In this document: positions 11,640 to 23,274 of the stretch, piece after piece
Position numbering within the stretch: position 1 is the first letter of the stretch
How the letters are laid out: each line of letters begins with the position of its first letter
Assembly: GCA_036936605.1 (NCBI GenBank)
Contig: JAUPFV010000004.1
Location: forward strand, 185,584,807-185,648,806
Length of the DNA stretch: 64,000 nucleotides
Reading direction: 5' to 3'
Origin: Limnanthes douglasii subsp. nivea
Lineage: Eukaryota > Streptophyta > Magnoliopsida > Brassicales > Limnanthaceae
Notes under the pieces: generated by a model
The model's input: the letters and a program-made list of their open reading frames with translations, nothing else
Databases searched by the model: none
What the model was told of the DNA's origin: nothing
Translations under genes and position numbers: made by a program

Positions 11640-13030
11640 GTCATATCCAAAGGAAGATCAGTTGGAATATCAAAGGCCTTTCCACAACCTTTCTGTGACC
11701 TATCGATCCATATCCTTTGATCCTTGAATCCTTTCGGGTTCCTGGTTGCAAAGTTCTTGTCTCTTTAAAATGTAGAGATTTTATCACTAAAGGCTTGTTT
11801 CTCTTGTTTGCTCTTGCAAGTTTTAGTTTTCTGTCAAGTAGTTTCTGAAATCTTGGATCGGTTTCTCTCTGCCTCAGGGTTGGAGTAAGTGGAAGACTTC
11901 TTGTGTTGTCTTTATTGGGTGTTAGGAAGCCAATTGATGTAGAGTCAGATTCATCATATTGTAGAAGGTTATGATCAACATCCAACGATTTTATTGCTTC
12001 CATAATTTCCTCATTCTCACTGTCTTCTATAACTGCATTTATTTATTAATGATTTTCAGGTATTCCTCCCTCTTTATGTTTTGTGTGCTATTTTGTGGAT
12101 TTTTCTTCTTTCTTATGTCATCTTTGCTGAGAATCTCTGTTCTTTTATTGGTTTGTTCTTCAATTAACTCTGGTCTTTTTCTGGTTTTGTCTATATGATT
12201 TACTATAATTGATTTGATCATCTTTGGCTTTACTGCATTAGCTTCTTCTTGGATAGGTTTAGGTGTTTCAGAAAATGAAGAAGTGGTGTTACTGACTTGT
12301 TGATTAATTGATTCATCAGCATCAAGTGTGAGTTTTTTCCATGATGATTTGTCATGATCTACATGGAAACATTGCTCACAGTATTTAGGTATGTTGTTGT
12401 AGCTAATATGGATCTACGCTCCATTATTGCTGCCAGATCCTAACCAAACATTATGCTGTAATTTCTTATAGATGTCAATTTCAACCCAGGCGTAACAAAT
12501 ATTATATAATGCCTTGTTCTTGGGTGGGATAGGATTTAATTGGTGAACTAACTGCAAAAACAGTTTTTCATCGGTTTAAATGATGGATGCCATTTGAGTA
12601 TTTTCATCGAACTTTGACTCACTGTCCATACACCTCGAGACCATATCTTGTTGATGTCTTCTTTAAGCGAGAATTCCAGGAACAAATGTATTGAGTCCCA
12701 GTTTGAGTACGAAAAGTTCCTTTCAAATCTTCTTTCAATTTTTCTATCAAATTGTATGATGAAGATGATAGAAGAATATCGTTTACATTGTCTTCAAATT
12801 GCAGATCAATATGGTTTTCTTTGTGTTTTATGTAAGTTGGATTGAATCTACTGTTTTTCCCAGATTGAGCAACTGCTTTAGAGTATGATTTCTGATGTAG
12901 GTTTGATGGCATTTGTGGATGGAAAACTTAATCTTTTGCGATTGGAGTTGAGGAAAATCTTTGTTACTTGCCATGTTTACTTCAGTATCCATGTATGCTT
13001 CAATTTCAACAATAATCAATGGCAATTAGC
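11640..13030 (-). pseudogene. LINE-1 ORF1 (gag-like) remnant
   Basis: Minus-strand segments match the ORF1 of LINE-2. WVEIDIYKKLQH (LINE-2: WVEVDISKPLIH) is followed by a zinc-knuckle relic, YCEQCFHVDHDKSSW, where the last Cys has become Trp, then a charged tail. Open pieces lie at 11641-12003, 12039-12221, 12619-12912 and 12828-13025 in shifting frames. The order along the minus strand is correct for the 5' half of LINE-1, whose 3' half lies at 6243-8653. Confidence 0.7.
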
Positions 13031-14632
13031 CATTTATTCAAAGAAAGATCAGGAGGGAGGGTCATCTTGGAAACCAAAAAAAATATTTTCTAAATGAGGG
13101 TTTACTAGTAAAGTCTTGCGTTCTAGAATTCGCTTAATACTTTGATTATAAAATAAGATAAAATTCTCTAAAAAGAAATTCACATTTAAATATAAATAGT
13201 TATTCGTGTGTGAGTATAATTTATATTTTATAATTAAAAAACTGAAATTGTTATTTTTGGTTAATTTTACTATTTTTCAAACTCTTTTTTCGAAGTCAGT
13301 TTTGGAAAATGGATTTTTATTCACAAAATCATTTCAGCTAATGAAATTAATGTAATATAATTTCTTTTACCTTTTTATTCGGACGGTTAAAAAATTTAAA
13401 AAATCAAATTTTTAAGATAAAAAGTTCAATCTAGATTTAAAATTTATCGATGTTTGCTTAAAATATGATACCAAAACTCTAGAAAGTTCCAGAACTGAAA
13501 TTTTTATCTAAAAACTACCCCCAAATTATGTATTTCAAAGTTTAAATCTCAAAAAATTCAATGCATTTAAAAAAAACAAATATTCGCAATTGTAGTTTAA
13601 GTGTAACTAGAGATGTAGTTTAGCATTGAAACTTAAACTAATACTTATGGGAGATGTTTGGATTCCAACTCATGATTTATAATATGTTTTATTATATTTA
13701 TACACAATATAAAGTAAGAAAGAATTGAAATTCTAAATTATTTGGCAAAATTTTGGATTTCTTTTGGGGACACAAATGTTTCTGAACTTATAATAAGACG
13801 GGTATGGATATGAAAATTGTAATTCGTATGCGGGTTGGACCTGATATGGATTTTTTGTTTGTCCAACTAAACCGGATCCGAAAATATAAACTATATAAAA
13901 ATTTAAAAAATATAAATAACAATAATAATGATATATTAAAAAAAATATTAACTAAAAAAAATTATTTTCCAATGATATATAAATTTTCGCTTTCAATAAT
14001 TACTAATTAATTTCTTCCACTGATTATTGTTTTCAATAATATATTTCCCAATTAAATTTTATCAACAAACTTAACTTCTAATCATATATAAATTTTTATT
14101 CAACCACAAATCATGTTTTAAATGACTTAACTTCCAATCATATATAAATTTTTATTCAACCACAAATCATGTTTTAAATGACTTGTTTTGGTGAAGATTT
14201 ATATTTATTTATTTGAATAATATATAATTGTATTTGTTTTGATTTAAAAATTATATATCTTAATTTTTATTTATATTAAAAAATAAAGTCAAATTTACAA
14301 TGAATCAATCTCACACCGCCGAACAATCTAAATAGTAAAAATAGTATTTGTGTACCGAATTAGAATGGATTTGGACTTAAAAATATTAAACCCGCAACAG
14401 ACCGGGTCGGGTTATGGGTGAAGTAGAAAAAACGAAGCGGAGCGGTTCAACCCGAATCCGGTCCAAACTCAGTCCATTATCATTTCTAATTTCTTTAGTA
14501 ACATATAATGTATAATATTTTTTATCATATCTTTTTTGAACATCGGTTTGAGTTCGTTAGTTTGGATGAAATCTAAGCTTTTTTAATTTTTAATTTTTTA
14601 TAAATGTTAAAAAAAATCAAATATTGTGGTTT
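13031..14632. other. AT-rich interval with no gene
   Basis: I find no coding signature. Stretches near 13800-13880 and 14380-14470 contain CGGGTTGG- and CGGGTCGGGTT-type motifs common in old plant hAT MITEs, but matching ends were not found. Confidence 0.5.
14069..14180. repeat. 56-bp tandem duplication
   Basis: Two adjacent 56-base units (14069-14124 and 14125-14180), each starting ACTTAACTTC and ending GTTTTAAATG. They differ by one base as far as I can see. Confidence 0.9.
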
Positions 14633-14759
14633 AAAAGAAATAGCTTCCCAGTCCAAAAGAGATGGGAAAACCTCTCTCAAGAAGCTCTGTTCTTGCGAAA
14701 GAACAGAGTTCAAATTTTTAAACTTCATTTTGTGATCTTGGCTTGATTTCTTCTCTTCT

Positions 14760-16247
14760 TTGATCATGTTTAATGCTTTGGAGATGGATTCGACAATAGA
14801 GTTTCCTATACTTAGGAAAATGTCGAAGGATGGAGATAACAAAGGTGAGGAAGAGGGGTTCAAGAACTCTGGTAACAACGAGAAAGACTGCAATATGATT
14901 CTCAATCCTGTTTTTGAAGAATTCTGCAAGGATAAGGATGACAAGGTTCAGAAGGTTTCGTATGCAAATTTGTTAAAGACTGATAAAACAGAGTTTCACC
15001 ATTCCAACGTTTCTGTCTCGATGATAGAGAACATTCCGATTATCGAATTCGATGTTGGGGATAAAGAAAAGCTTTTACAAGTATCTAAACATACGTTGAT
15101 AGCAAAGTTTGCTGCTGGCAAACCTTCGTTGGATTTTATTAGGAAGTTTTTGGCCAAGTTTAACTTCGGTGGTTCTTTCAATCTTTCTGCTTGGGACTTT
15201 AGACATGTTTTTATCGAATTTTCAGTGGTTGATGATCTGAAGAAATTATGGTCTAGGAACGTTTGGGCTTTGGGGAATAAAACAATGCGTCTGTTGAAAT
15301 GGACGCCTGGTGTTGATCCAAACTTGGAATGTCCTTTTACTCCGTTATGGGTTTCTTTACCTAATATTCCTGAATTTATTTTTAATTATTCTACGATCAG
15401 TGAAGTGGCGAAGGTTTTGGGTACACCATTGAAGGTTTGGGTTCCATCTGTAAACAGAGCAAGGCAGAATTGTTGTAGAGTCTGGGTCGAAGTGGATATT
15501 TCTAAACCGTTAATTCATAAAGTTCAGTTAAATTTTGGTGAAAAGGATTGCTATGTGATTGACTTGAAGTATGACAAAGTCCCGTCTTATTGTTCTAACT
15601 GTGCTCACATTGGTCACTCGAAGGATAGTTGCAAGAAACTGAAGGTTGATGAAGAGTCAGCTATGAATGTTAAACTGACCAGGGAAGATCCTGCTAGTTC
15701 AGGTCTTCCTGATCAGTTATCTTGTTCTCAGAATCTTGAAAAGAATAAAGAAAACACTGATAGTAAGGATGGTAATTATGTTGAAGATGTTGATCAGGTG
15801 AATGGAAATGAGTTAGTTGAGGATGAGTTCAAGAATGGTTCTGTTAATAGTCGAATTGATAGTCGTTGGTTACAATCTGTAGTGGTGAATAATGGTGTTG
15901 TGAAGGGGAAGTTGGATCAAAAGAGGATGGAAGATGATAGTAGTTCTTTACAGGTTGAGAATTCTGTGGAAAATATTGAAGACTTCTCTGCTCAAGTTCA
16001 TGAAGGGGAGATGATAGATGCCTTGAAAATGTTGGACAAAAGAAATATGTTTGAGGTTCTTAGTGAGGAGGTTCATGACTCTCCAAGGCATGAAGGAAGT
16101 CTGCCTACTTCTCCTATTAAGAATAAAGGTGAGAAAGGTAGAATTGAGTCTAAAAAGGTTAAGAAAGTTTCAAAACTATGGGCTGCTAAGGGTCCTGTAT
16201 CTTCAAAAATAATGAAGCTGAAAAGGCCTCATAAATCTGAGTTATGA
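14760..16247 (+). CDS. LINE-2 ORF1, RNA-binding gag-like protein
   Basis: The 495-residue ORF is uninterrupted. The region around residues 110-240 (LIAKFAAGKPSLDFIRKFL, then WKLL-like TMRLLKWTPGVDPN and PLWVSLPNIPEF) has the DUF4283 layout of plant LINE ORF1 proteins. A CX2CX4HX4C zinc knuckle (YCSNCAHIGHSKDSC) follows at about residue 280, then a long acidic and lysine-rich tail. In this family ORF1 packages element RNA and acts as a nucleic-acid chaperone. The annotated start could be the ATG at 14760 or the one at 14784 (MDSTIEF). Its stop overlaps the ORF2 start. Confidence 0.85.
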   Translation: MIMFNALEMDSTIEFPILRKMSKDGDNKGEEEGFKNSGNNEKDCNMILNPVFEEFCKDKDDKVQKVSYANLLKTDKTEFHHSNVSVSMIENIPIIEFDVGDKEKLLQVSKHTLIAKFAAGKPSLDFIRKFLAKFNFGGSFNLSAWDFRHVFIEFSVVDDLKKLWSRNVWALGNKTMRLLKWTPGVDPNLECPFTPLWVSLPNIPEFIFNYSTISEVAKVLGTPLKVWVPSVNRARQNCCRVWVEVDISKPLIHKVQLNFGEKDCYVIDLKYDKVPSYCSNCAHIGHSKDSCKKLKVDEESAMNVKLTREDPASSGLPDQLSCSQNLEKNKENTDSKDGNYVEDVDQVNGNELVEDEFKNGSVNSRIDSRWLQSVVVNNGVVKGKLDQKRMEDDSSSLQVENSVENIEDFSAQVHEGEMIDALKMLDKRNMFEVLSEEVHDSPRHEGSLPTSPIKNKGEKGRIESKKVKKVSKLWAAKGPVSSKIMKLKRPHKSEL

Positions 16248-19200
16248 CTATAACTATGTTGAATTGGAATGCAAGAGGACTTGCAAGTAAAGAGTCTGTT
16301 CAAAGGCTAAAGTCGATGGTTAAGTCTTCTAAGGTCAGTTTTGTGGCCATTCAAGAGCCATTGGTTAAGGTTGATAGAATGAGTTTAATTGCTGCAAAGT
16401 TGAAGCTTAGAGGATTTATGTCTAATATGAATAACAAGATTTGGGTTTTTTGGCATCACGATTACTGTGTGGATATGGTTTTGGATTCTGATCAGATGAT
16501 TTATCTCAAAGTTGCTCATCCTTCCTTGGATAAGGTGTTTGAGGTTTCTGTTATTTATGCTAAATGTAAGAATGAGCATCGTGTTGTCCTTTGGGATTCC
16601 ATTAGAAGTCTGGATGTTCAGCATGAATGGATCATGTTTGATGATTTTAATGTTATTACTAGTCTCAATGAGCAGTTGTCTTGTGTCACTGTCAATCAAA
16701 AGGGAATGGATGCATTTAATGATCTTATTCTTGATTGTGGTCTTTTAGATGCTGGTTTCAGTGGCTGCCCTTTCACTTGGTCTAATGGTCAGAAGTGGAG
16801 GAGGCTTGATCGTGTTCTCTACAACAATGCTTGGTTAGAGTTTTTTTACTATACTTCTGTCACTCATCTTGCGCGTAGCTGTTCTGATCATTGCCCAATG
16901 GTAGTTAAGATCTCTTCTAAGTTGGAAAAGTCTAAGGCTTCGTTCAAGCTCTTAAACATGTGGACTTCTCATGATGGTTTGTTGAAATTGGTTAAGGAGA
17001 GTTGGTCAGAGTTTATCAGTGATGAGGGGAGAAATCCTATCATGGTGTTCTGGTTGAAGCAGCAAAGATTAAAGGCTGTGTTGAGGAATTGGAACACGGA
17101 TGTTTTTGGCAATGTTTTTGATGCCATAAAGAATTTTGAAGAAACTATTAATAACAGGGAAGCTGCTCTTCAGAATGTTTTCAATGAGGTTAACAAGTCG
17201 ATGTTAGATGAGGCCAAGAGGAATCATCTGCTCTTGTTGGATAGGGAAGAAAGTTATTGGAAGCAGAAGGCTCATGCCTCTTGGTTGAAAGATTCAGACA
17301 GGAATACGGCTGCTTATCATGGTTTTGTGAAGAAAAGGTTGAAGAGAAATTAAATTGGCAGAATTAAGGTTGGGGATAGCTGGTTGGAAGATAAGGATAG
17401 TTTGAAGGCTTCTGCTGTGGATTACTTTAAAGGCTTGTTGGCTAAGAATATAAGGGCTGATGTTGACTTTAGATTGAATGAGGTTATTCCTTCTTTAGTC
17501 ACTGTGAATGACAATAGTTGCCTTGCCAAGATCCCTGATAATGAGGAGATTTATGGGGTGGTGAAAGGATTGAATTATGATTCTGCTGCTGGTCCAGATG
17601 GATTTAATGGTGAGTTTTATAAGCACTGCTGGGACATTGTGGGAATGGATCTTTGTAATGTTGTTAAAGCTTTCTTTGAGGGGCATGTTTTACCTAAAGA
17701 TGTGAAAGCTACATTGATCTGTTTAATTCCTAAAGTGGATAATCCTAATAGGTGGAAAGATTATCGTCCAATCAGCCTTACCACTGTTTTCTCAAGAATT
17801 CTTGGTAAGATTATTAACAATAGGATTTCTGACATTTTGCCTAAGCTGATCTCTGCTGAGCAAGGAGGGTTTGTCAAGGGTAGATCCATTCAGCATTCAA
17901 TTTTGCTTGTTCAAGAGCTTTGCTTTGATATTGATAGAAATAAGAAGGATGGTGATGTTATTATTAAGACTGATATGACTAAGGCATTTGATAATCTCAG
18001 ACATGGCTTTTTGTTTGATGTTCTCAAGATGTTTGGCTTTAGTAATGAGGTTATTCAGTTGATTGATGGCTGCATTGGTAAGGTTTCATCTTCTGTTCTT
18101 GTTAATGGTGAGATGGCTGGTTACTTCTCTAATACTCATGGCTTAAGACAAGGGGATCCTTTGTCCCCGAGTCTTTTTATCTTAGCTGAGGAGTATTTGA
18201 TTAGAAGCTTGAACTTGTTAAATAGTGATGGCCACAGATGTAGATTCAAATCAAGAAGTAATCTGAATGTTGTTTGCTCTGCTTTTGCTGATGATTTTAT
18301 GGTGTTTTCTAATGGAAATAAGCAAGCTATGGAGACCATTAAAGCTATCATGGATCACTACCAATGTGTCTCAGGTCAGGAGATTAATACAACTAAGTCT
18401 AGGTTGATTATTTCTCACAAAATGTCTGCTCATCAAGTCACTATTATTGAAAACATCTGGAAAATTAATCATTCATACATGCCATTTAAGTATTTGGGTA
18501 CTATCATTGCAAATAATACAAGAATTGCTAATTATGAAAGCATCATTGATAAGGTTAGAAGTAGGCTTATGGATTGGGACAAACTTCAGTTATCCTTTGC
18601 TGGTCGTCTACAGCTGATTCAGTCTGTTCTTCTAGCCTTTCCAACGTACTTTCTTCAGCATACTTCTCTCCCTGTTGGCATCATTCAGAGGTTGGAGAGT
18701 TTATTTAATAAATTCCTGTGGGGGACAAAAGAAGACAAGAAGGTTATTAGTCTGGCTCGTTGGGACAGGTTGTGCAAACCATATAGAGAAGGGGGTCTCA
18801 ATCTAAGGAGGCTTAATGATTTGCAGCAAGTCTATGCAATGAAGTTATGGTTTGAATTTAGACTTCAGCATTCTCTTTGGGCCAGATACATGTTGACAAT
18901 CTATTGCACAAATAACATTCATCCTATTCTTGTTATTGCTCCTCAAAGGAAGTCTAAAGTTTGGTCTCGAATCCTTAATGCAAGATCAATAACAGAAGAT
19001 TTCATGTTCTGGCATCCTGGGAAAGGTAATATTGCATTCTGGTATGAGAAATGGTGTTCTAAAAGGCCTTTTATCAGCATTACTAATGATAGAGATAGAA
19101 GGATTTTGTGGGACAGCAAGAATGATATGGTGAAGGAATTTTGGCTGCAGAATTCTTGGGATTTTGTCAAACTGAATACAATGGTTACATCAACTGAGAT

Positions 19201-19861
19201 ATGCAGGATAAGTGAAGTCAGGATTACTAACAGGGAAGATGCTCTGCTTTGGTCCCTTTCTAAGAATGGAAACTTCAGTGTTAAGGATACTTATAATCAG
19301 ATCAGATTGAAGGGTAATGTTTCTAGTCTTTATGACAGAACTTGGAATGCTGTAACTCCAAGGAAGTGTTCTTTTTTCTTATGGAGGGTTCTACATGATT
19401 GGCTTCCTACAAACAGTGCTATGCAAAGAAAAGGTTTCAGTTTGGCTTCAAAATGCGTCTTTTGCAATAATAGTGAGTCTTCTAATCATGCTCTAGTGCA
19501 TTGTGGGAATGCTTGGTTAGTTTGGCAGTATTTCAGCAACATCTTTAAAGTTCAGATAGATACTTACATGTCTGTTCCACACATGGTGATGAGATGGTAC
19601 TGGGCTGCTAGCAAAAAATGCGACATTTTCTGTATCCTTCCTGCTATCATTCTTTGGTCTATCTGGGCTGCTCGAAACAAGAAAAAGATTATTAATGAAA
19701 ATGTTAACTCAAACACTATCATTAAGCATATTTTACAGATTCTTTCAAGTCTTGATTATGCTAAGGTCTTGCAGAGGAAGCATTGGGGCAAGTTCATAAA
19801 AGAGGCTTCTATTCTGGGTTGTGTGAATAATACAAGTTCAGAAATATACCTCTGTTTTTGA
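16244..19861 (+). pseudogene. LINE-2 ORF2, endonuclease and reverse transcriptase
   Basis: ORF2 starts at ATG 16244 inside the ORF1 stop. The endonuclease (EEP type) shows NWNARGL, the IQEP block, FDDFNVIT, WSNGQKWRRLDR and SDHCPMV. A TAA at 17351-17353 interrupts the linker and the same frame continues. The reverse transcriptase has DYRPISLT, FVKGRSI, KTDMTKAFDN (first Asp), LRQGDPLSPS and FADDFMVFS (catalytic Asp pair). A zf-RVT domain follows, with CSFFLWRVLHDWLPT and CVFCNNSES. A small frameshift at about 19815-19830 separates the RNase H domain, so the frame ends at 19861. The GDFN block reads DDFN, a possible loss at the endonuclease site. Confidence 0.9.
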
Positions 19862-20361
19862 AATGGAAATGCCCTAAAACAGGTAGATATAAGCTTAATA
19901 TTGACGGAAGTTGTACCTTTAATGGTGAAGCAGGTGGTGGAGCTTTTATTAGGGACTGTAATGGCGACATTGTTGCTGGTGTCGGTAAGATCTACGGTAA
20001 AGCCACGCCGTTAATCGCTGAAAGTAGAGCTCTCTTTGATGGTTTGGTCCTGTGTGATAGATTGGGAATCAGTAGGGTTGATGTTGATACTGATTCCATG
20101 TCTCTGGTGAAGCTGATTCAGTATGGTAACTCTCCTTGGTTTCTTGAGCCTTTGCTAAAGTGCTGCAGAACGTTTATCAAATCATCAATGGTGTTGAAGC
20201 ATGTTTTTCGTGAAGAAAACTTGGGGGCTGATTGTGTGGCTAAGGAAGTTTTGAAGATTCAAACTGATATGGAGTTTGATGGAGTGAGTGCTCCTTCTAA
20301 GCTTAAAGCAATTGTTCTATTGGAGAAGATGAATTGTGGATACTTAAGACTTGCAGATTGA
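19831..20361 (+). pseudogene. LINE-2 ORF2 RNase H domain, frameshifted
   Basis: Plant L1-type LINEs often end with an RNase H. Here the frame differs from the preceding reverse transcriptase part, and it opens after a TAA at 19828. The catalytic set is visible: LNIDGSC (Asp), LIAESRALFDGL (Glu), VDTDSMSL (Asp) and LGADCVAKE (Asp). It is not a separate gene but the end of ORF2 after a single indel. Confidence 0.85.
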
Positions 20362-20529
20362 GAAATTAGGGTTTGGATGATTGAGGCGATTTGGGGAAGA
20401 AGAAGGCACTGTTTGTAATTAGGGTTTGATTTCTGTTTTAATTTTTGTAATATTTCCAAACAAGGGCTTGCTCTTGTAATTTCTTTCAATTGAAATCCTT
20501 TATAAAAAAATAAAAGAAGTAGCTTCCCA

Positions 20530-20915
20530 TTACCTCCGCCATTAATTTAGATTTTAAAATATAATGAAAATAAAAATAATAAGACTTTCGTTTTAGATGT
20601 ATTTTTTGTTTTAGTTCTAATTCGTCAACCTTCACTTCAGACAATTATAAATAATAAATAGAGACAAAATATAAATAATAAATTTTAAAATATTTTAGGT
20701 TAGTTGTATTAGCAATAACCGGAAATCCATCAAGGAATAGTATAGTCTAAGCCTTTCTTTTTATAGCAGTTTCCAAACCGTCTTCCCAAATAATTCAACG
20801 AGTCTAATGCGGACCTCTAAAGAACACACATTAACTTGTTAAATTAGAACTTTTCTTTTAAAATTGGAACCTCTATATATTCAGCTCGGTTTGAAGAGCT
20901 GATGCCAGTAGTAAT
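20530..20915. other. Spacer between LINE-2 and the Mutator-like element
   Basis: AT-rich host sequence. I see nothing recognisable in it. Confidence 0.5.
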
Positions 20916-21372
20916 TGACAATGAAGGCTTAAATCGTTGTTTCGTCCCTCGACTATCACGTTTTGTGTCATTTAGTCCCTCGACAAAAAAATCACGGTTG
21001 AGAGTCCCTCGTCTATCAAAAATCTATAAATTCAGTCTCCGCGCGTGGTTTTTGCTGTAATGCTGCCACGTGTCACTATAGTTAAATGGTTTGCGTTCCA
21101 CAGATAATCCTTCGACTTTTAATTCCATTTTTACCCTTCGAATTTAATATTTAATATTTTTTATTTTTTTTATTTTTTTGAAAAACAGAGTATGGCAAAA
21201 ATTACAATACTCTGTTTTTTTTTTCTTTCGTTTTTTTCTCTGTTTCTATATGGTTCATACATTTATAGATATGAAATATAAATTATACCAAACGAGTCAC
21301 TCGCTTTCTTTACTCTTATTCTCTAAAAAGAAGTTCATTATCTCCTCCGTCCTTCTCTCCTCGTAAACAGAA

Positions 21373-21450
21373 ATGGCCATGGAAGGAGCAACGCTGTCGG
21401 AGAAATACGGGATCGCCAAGAAACTGCTCCTGTCTATGTGCACAAGTTAG
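21373..21450 (+). pseudogene. Inverted duplicate of the membrin 5' coding end
   Basis: A 26-codon frame opens with MAMEGATLSEKYGIAKKLLL, mirroring the N-terminus of the membrin copy at 22460 on the opposite strand. It diverges after the TIR ends (SMCTS then stop). It is the coding tail of the left TIR, not a gene. Confidence 0.85.
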
Positions 21451-21782
21451 AAAACATACAAACATATCTATAAATGTATATTTATTTTTTTGAAACAAAA
21501 TTCTACTATTCTATAACAGCTTTGAGTGTTCTCAAGCTACTCAATCTAACATGTAGATTCCAACTAGATTTGAGGTTTTCATTCTTTGTTTAGATACAAC
21601 CATCGCAAATACTTAAAACCACAGTTCGGTCATTCAGTGTAACACACAGGTTACAAGAAGCCTTTTACTGTTTAAAGTGACTCTATACTTGAAGATAGAC
21701 ATGTATAAAATTGTTGACTCCAACCTGCAACATATTCATAACTGAACAAAAGCAGAATGCCATTGCTATGTGTATGAACAGG

Positions 21783-22460
21783 TCAGCCTCGCGTCCAGCT
21801 AATGAAGAAATACAAGATGACTATGGTTGACACCATTCCCACATATTTGATCCAATTGTCGACACGGTTCCGCCTCTCGATGAGCCTCAGTACTGAATTG
21901 GAGAGTCCTACCGTGTTCAGAACGTCTAGAGCTTTCCGTTTTGCCCTCTTTAAGCGGTCCCTTTGATCAGCATATTTTGCAAGCATAGCCGTTCCAGTTG
22001 CTAAGGATTCTTCTAACGATCTCTTTGAGTTTCCGACCGACTGCATAGCTTGAGCTTGATCATCATATATTCTCAAAACATGAGCCCCGTCTCCATTAGC
22101 TCTTCGGAACAATTCTCCCCTCTCTTTAGCTTCCATCACCCTTTTCTCATTTCTCATAACATACTTATCTAGACTTCGAATCAATGAATCAGCCTCTTCT
22201 CCAACTTGTTCAGCTTTTCTTCTCCGGAGATCGCGTTGCGATTTGACGGTGATACCGCGCCAAAGACTGTCCATCTCGGAGCATAGGTACTTGACTTTCG
22301 AGATATCATCTTTCACGGTTTTGGAGAGATCCGGCGAGTCAATTGCGGTGGAAGTGGTGGCGTACTCGAGGCGTTCGAGTCGTTAGATACCGTCTCGAGC
22401 TCTAAGAAGCAGTTTCTTGGCGATCCCGTATTTCTCCGACAGCATTGCTCCTCCTTCCAT
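21783..22460 (-). pseudogene. MEMB: Membrin-like Golgi SNARE (MEMB11/12 type)
   Basis: From ATG 22460 the frame spans 226 codons including the final stop, the usual size of plant membrin. It has the KYGIAKKLLLRARDGI start, a helical region with LWRGITVKSQRDLRRRK, the Qb-SNARE motif ending in KALDVLNTVGLSNSVLRLIE and ERRNRVDNWIKYVGM, and a C-terminal membrane anchor (VSTIVILYFFISW). Membrin acts in ER-Golgi vesicle fusion. Codon 26 (22383-22385) is TAA where homologues have Glu, as I recall. Otherwise the frame is open and has no introns. It sits inside the Mutator-like element, with its first codons in the right TIR. A shorter protein could start at an internal Met (22316). Confidence 0.88.
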
Positions 22461-22924
22461 GACCTTTTCTGTGTACGAGGAGAGAAGGACGGAGGAGAAA
22501 ATGAACTTCTTTTTAGAGAGAAAGAGAAAAGAAAGCGAGTGACTCGTTTGGTATAATTTATATTTCATATTTATAAATGTATGAACCATATAGAAACAGA
22601 GAAAAAAACGAAAGGAAAAAAAATAAAAGAGTATTGTCATTTTTGCCATACTCTGTTTTTCAGAAAATAAAAAATAAAAAAAATAAAAAATATTAAATTC
22701 GAAGGGTAAAAATGAAATTAAAAGTCGAAGGACTATCTGTGGAACGAAAACCATTTAACTATAGTGACACGTGGCAGCATTACAGCAAAAACCACGCGCG
22801 GAGACTGAATTTATAGATTTTTGATAGACGAGGGACTCTCAACCGTGATTCTTTTGTCGAGGGACTAAATGACACAAAACATAATAGTCGAGGGACGAAA
22901 CAACGATTTAAGCCTGACAATGAA

Positions 22925-23270
22925 ACTACCTTGGTTAACTTATTACTAACCAAAATGGACCTGCTGTTTCTAAAAATGAGCTTATAGTATTTACAATTAA
23001 AAATACCTGTTGTATTAGAACAAAAACAAATTTTTCTAGAAACTTAGTGAATATCATTACAGGAATGAGATCGATAACTCGTTTTGTACAAGTGACTTTC
23101 CGGAAATAAGCATAAAAAATTTTCTAAGTTTAGGAAAAGTTCAATGAACTGGCCTTGTTATTTCCGGGTAGTGCTGCTCTCATCACCTCGTGGTATATAC
23201 AAAATTAATCAATATCCTCCTCAAGAAGACTTTTTTTGTGTTGTAATCAGAATATACATTCTGCTTTATA
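22925..23270. other. Spacer with no gene
   Basis: Short AT-rich interval between the Mutator-like element and the ethylene receptor relic. Confidence 0.5.
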
Positions 23271-23274
23271 ATGT

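Larger units (their letters stand above)
14651..20511 (+). mobile_element. Full-length LINE-2 with 18-bp target duplication
   Basis: The element runs from a short 5' leader through ORF1 and ORF2 to an A-rich 3' end (TATAAAAAAATAAA). It is flanked by direct repeats AAAAGAARTAGCTTCCCA at 14633-14650 and 20512-20529 (one mismatch, R). Variable-length duplication and an A-rich tail are the normal outcome of target-primed reverse transcription. At 5,861 bp with both ORFs it is not 5' truncated. ORF2 carries one stop and one frameshift, so it is recent but probably inactive. Confidence 0.9.
20926..22914. mobile_element. Mutator-like element carrying a membrin gene
   Basis: A 1,989-bp element with terminal inverted repeats starting GGCTTAAATCGTTGTTTCG. 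It is flanked by perfect 10-bp repeats TGACAATGAA (20916-20925 and 22915-22924). The arms are about 505 bp long (20926-21430 and 22404-22914 inverted). The length of the target duplication, the long TIRs and the cargo gene fit a Mutator-like element that transduced host DNA (Pack-MULE). It has no transposase. Each arm holds about 200 bp of transposon end, then the membrin upstream region and about 60 bp of membrin coding sequence. Confidence 0.88.

Noticed and set aside
13795..14480. A further hAT MITE with CGGGTCGGGTT motifs
   Set aside because: No matching terminal inverted repeats or 8-bp duplication found.
19858..20361. RNase H as an independent gene
   Set aside because: It is the frameshifted end of LINE-2 ORF2.
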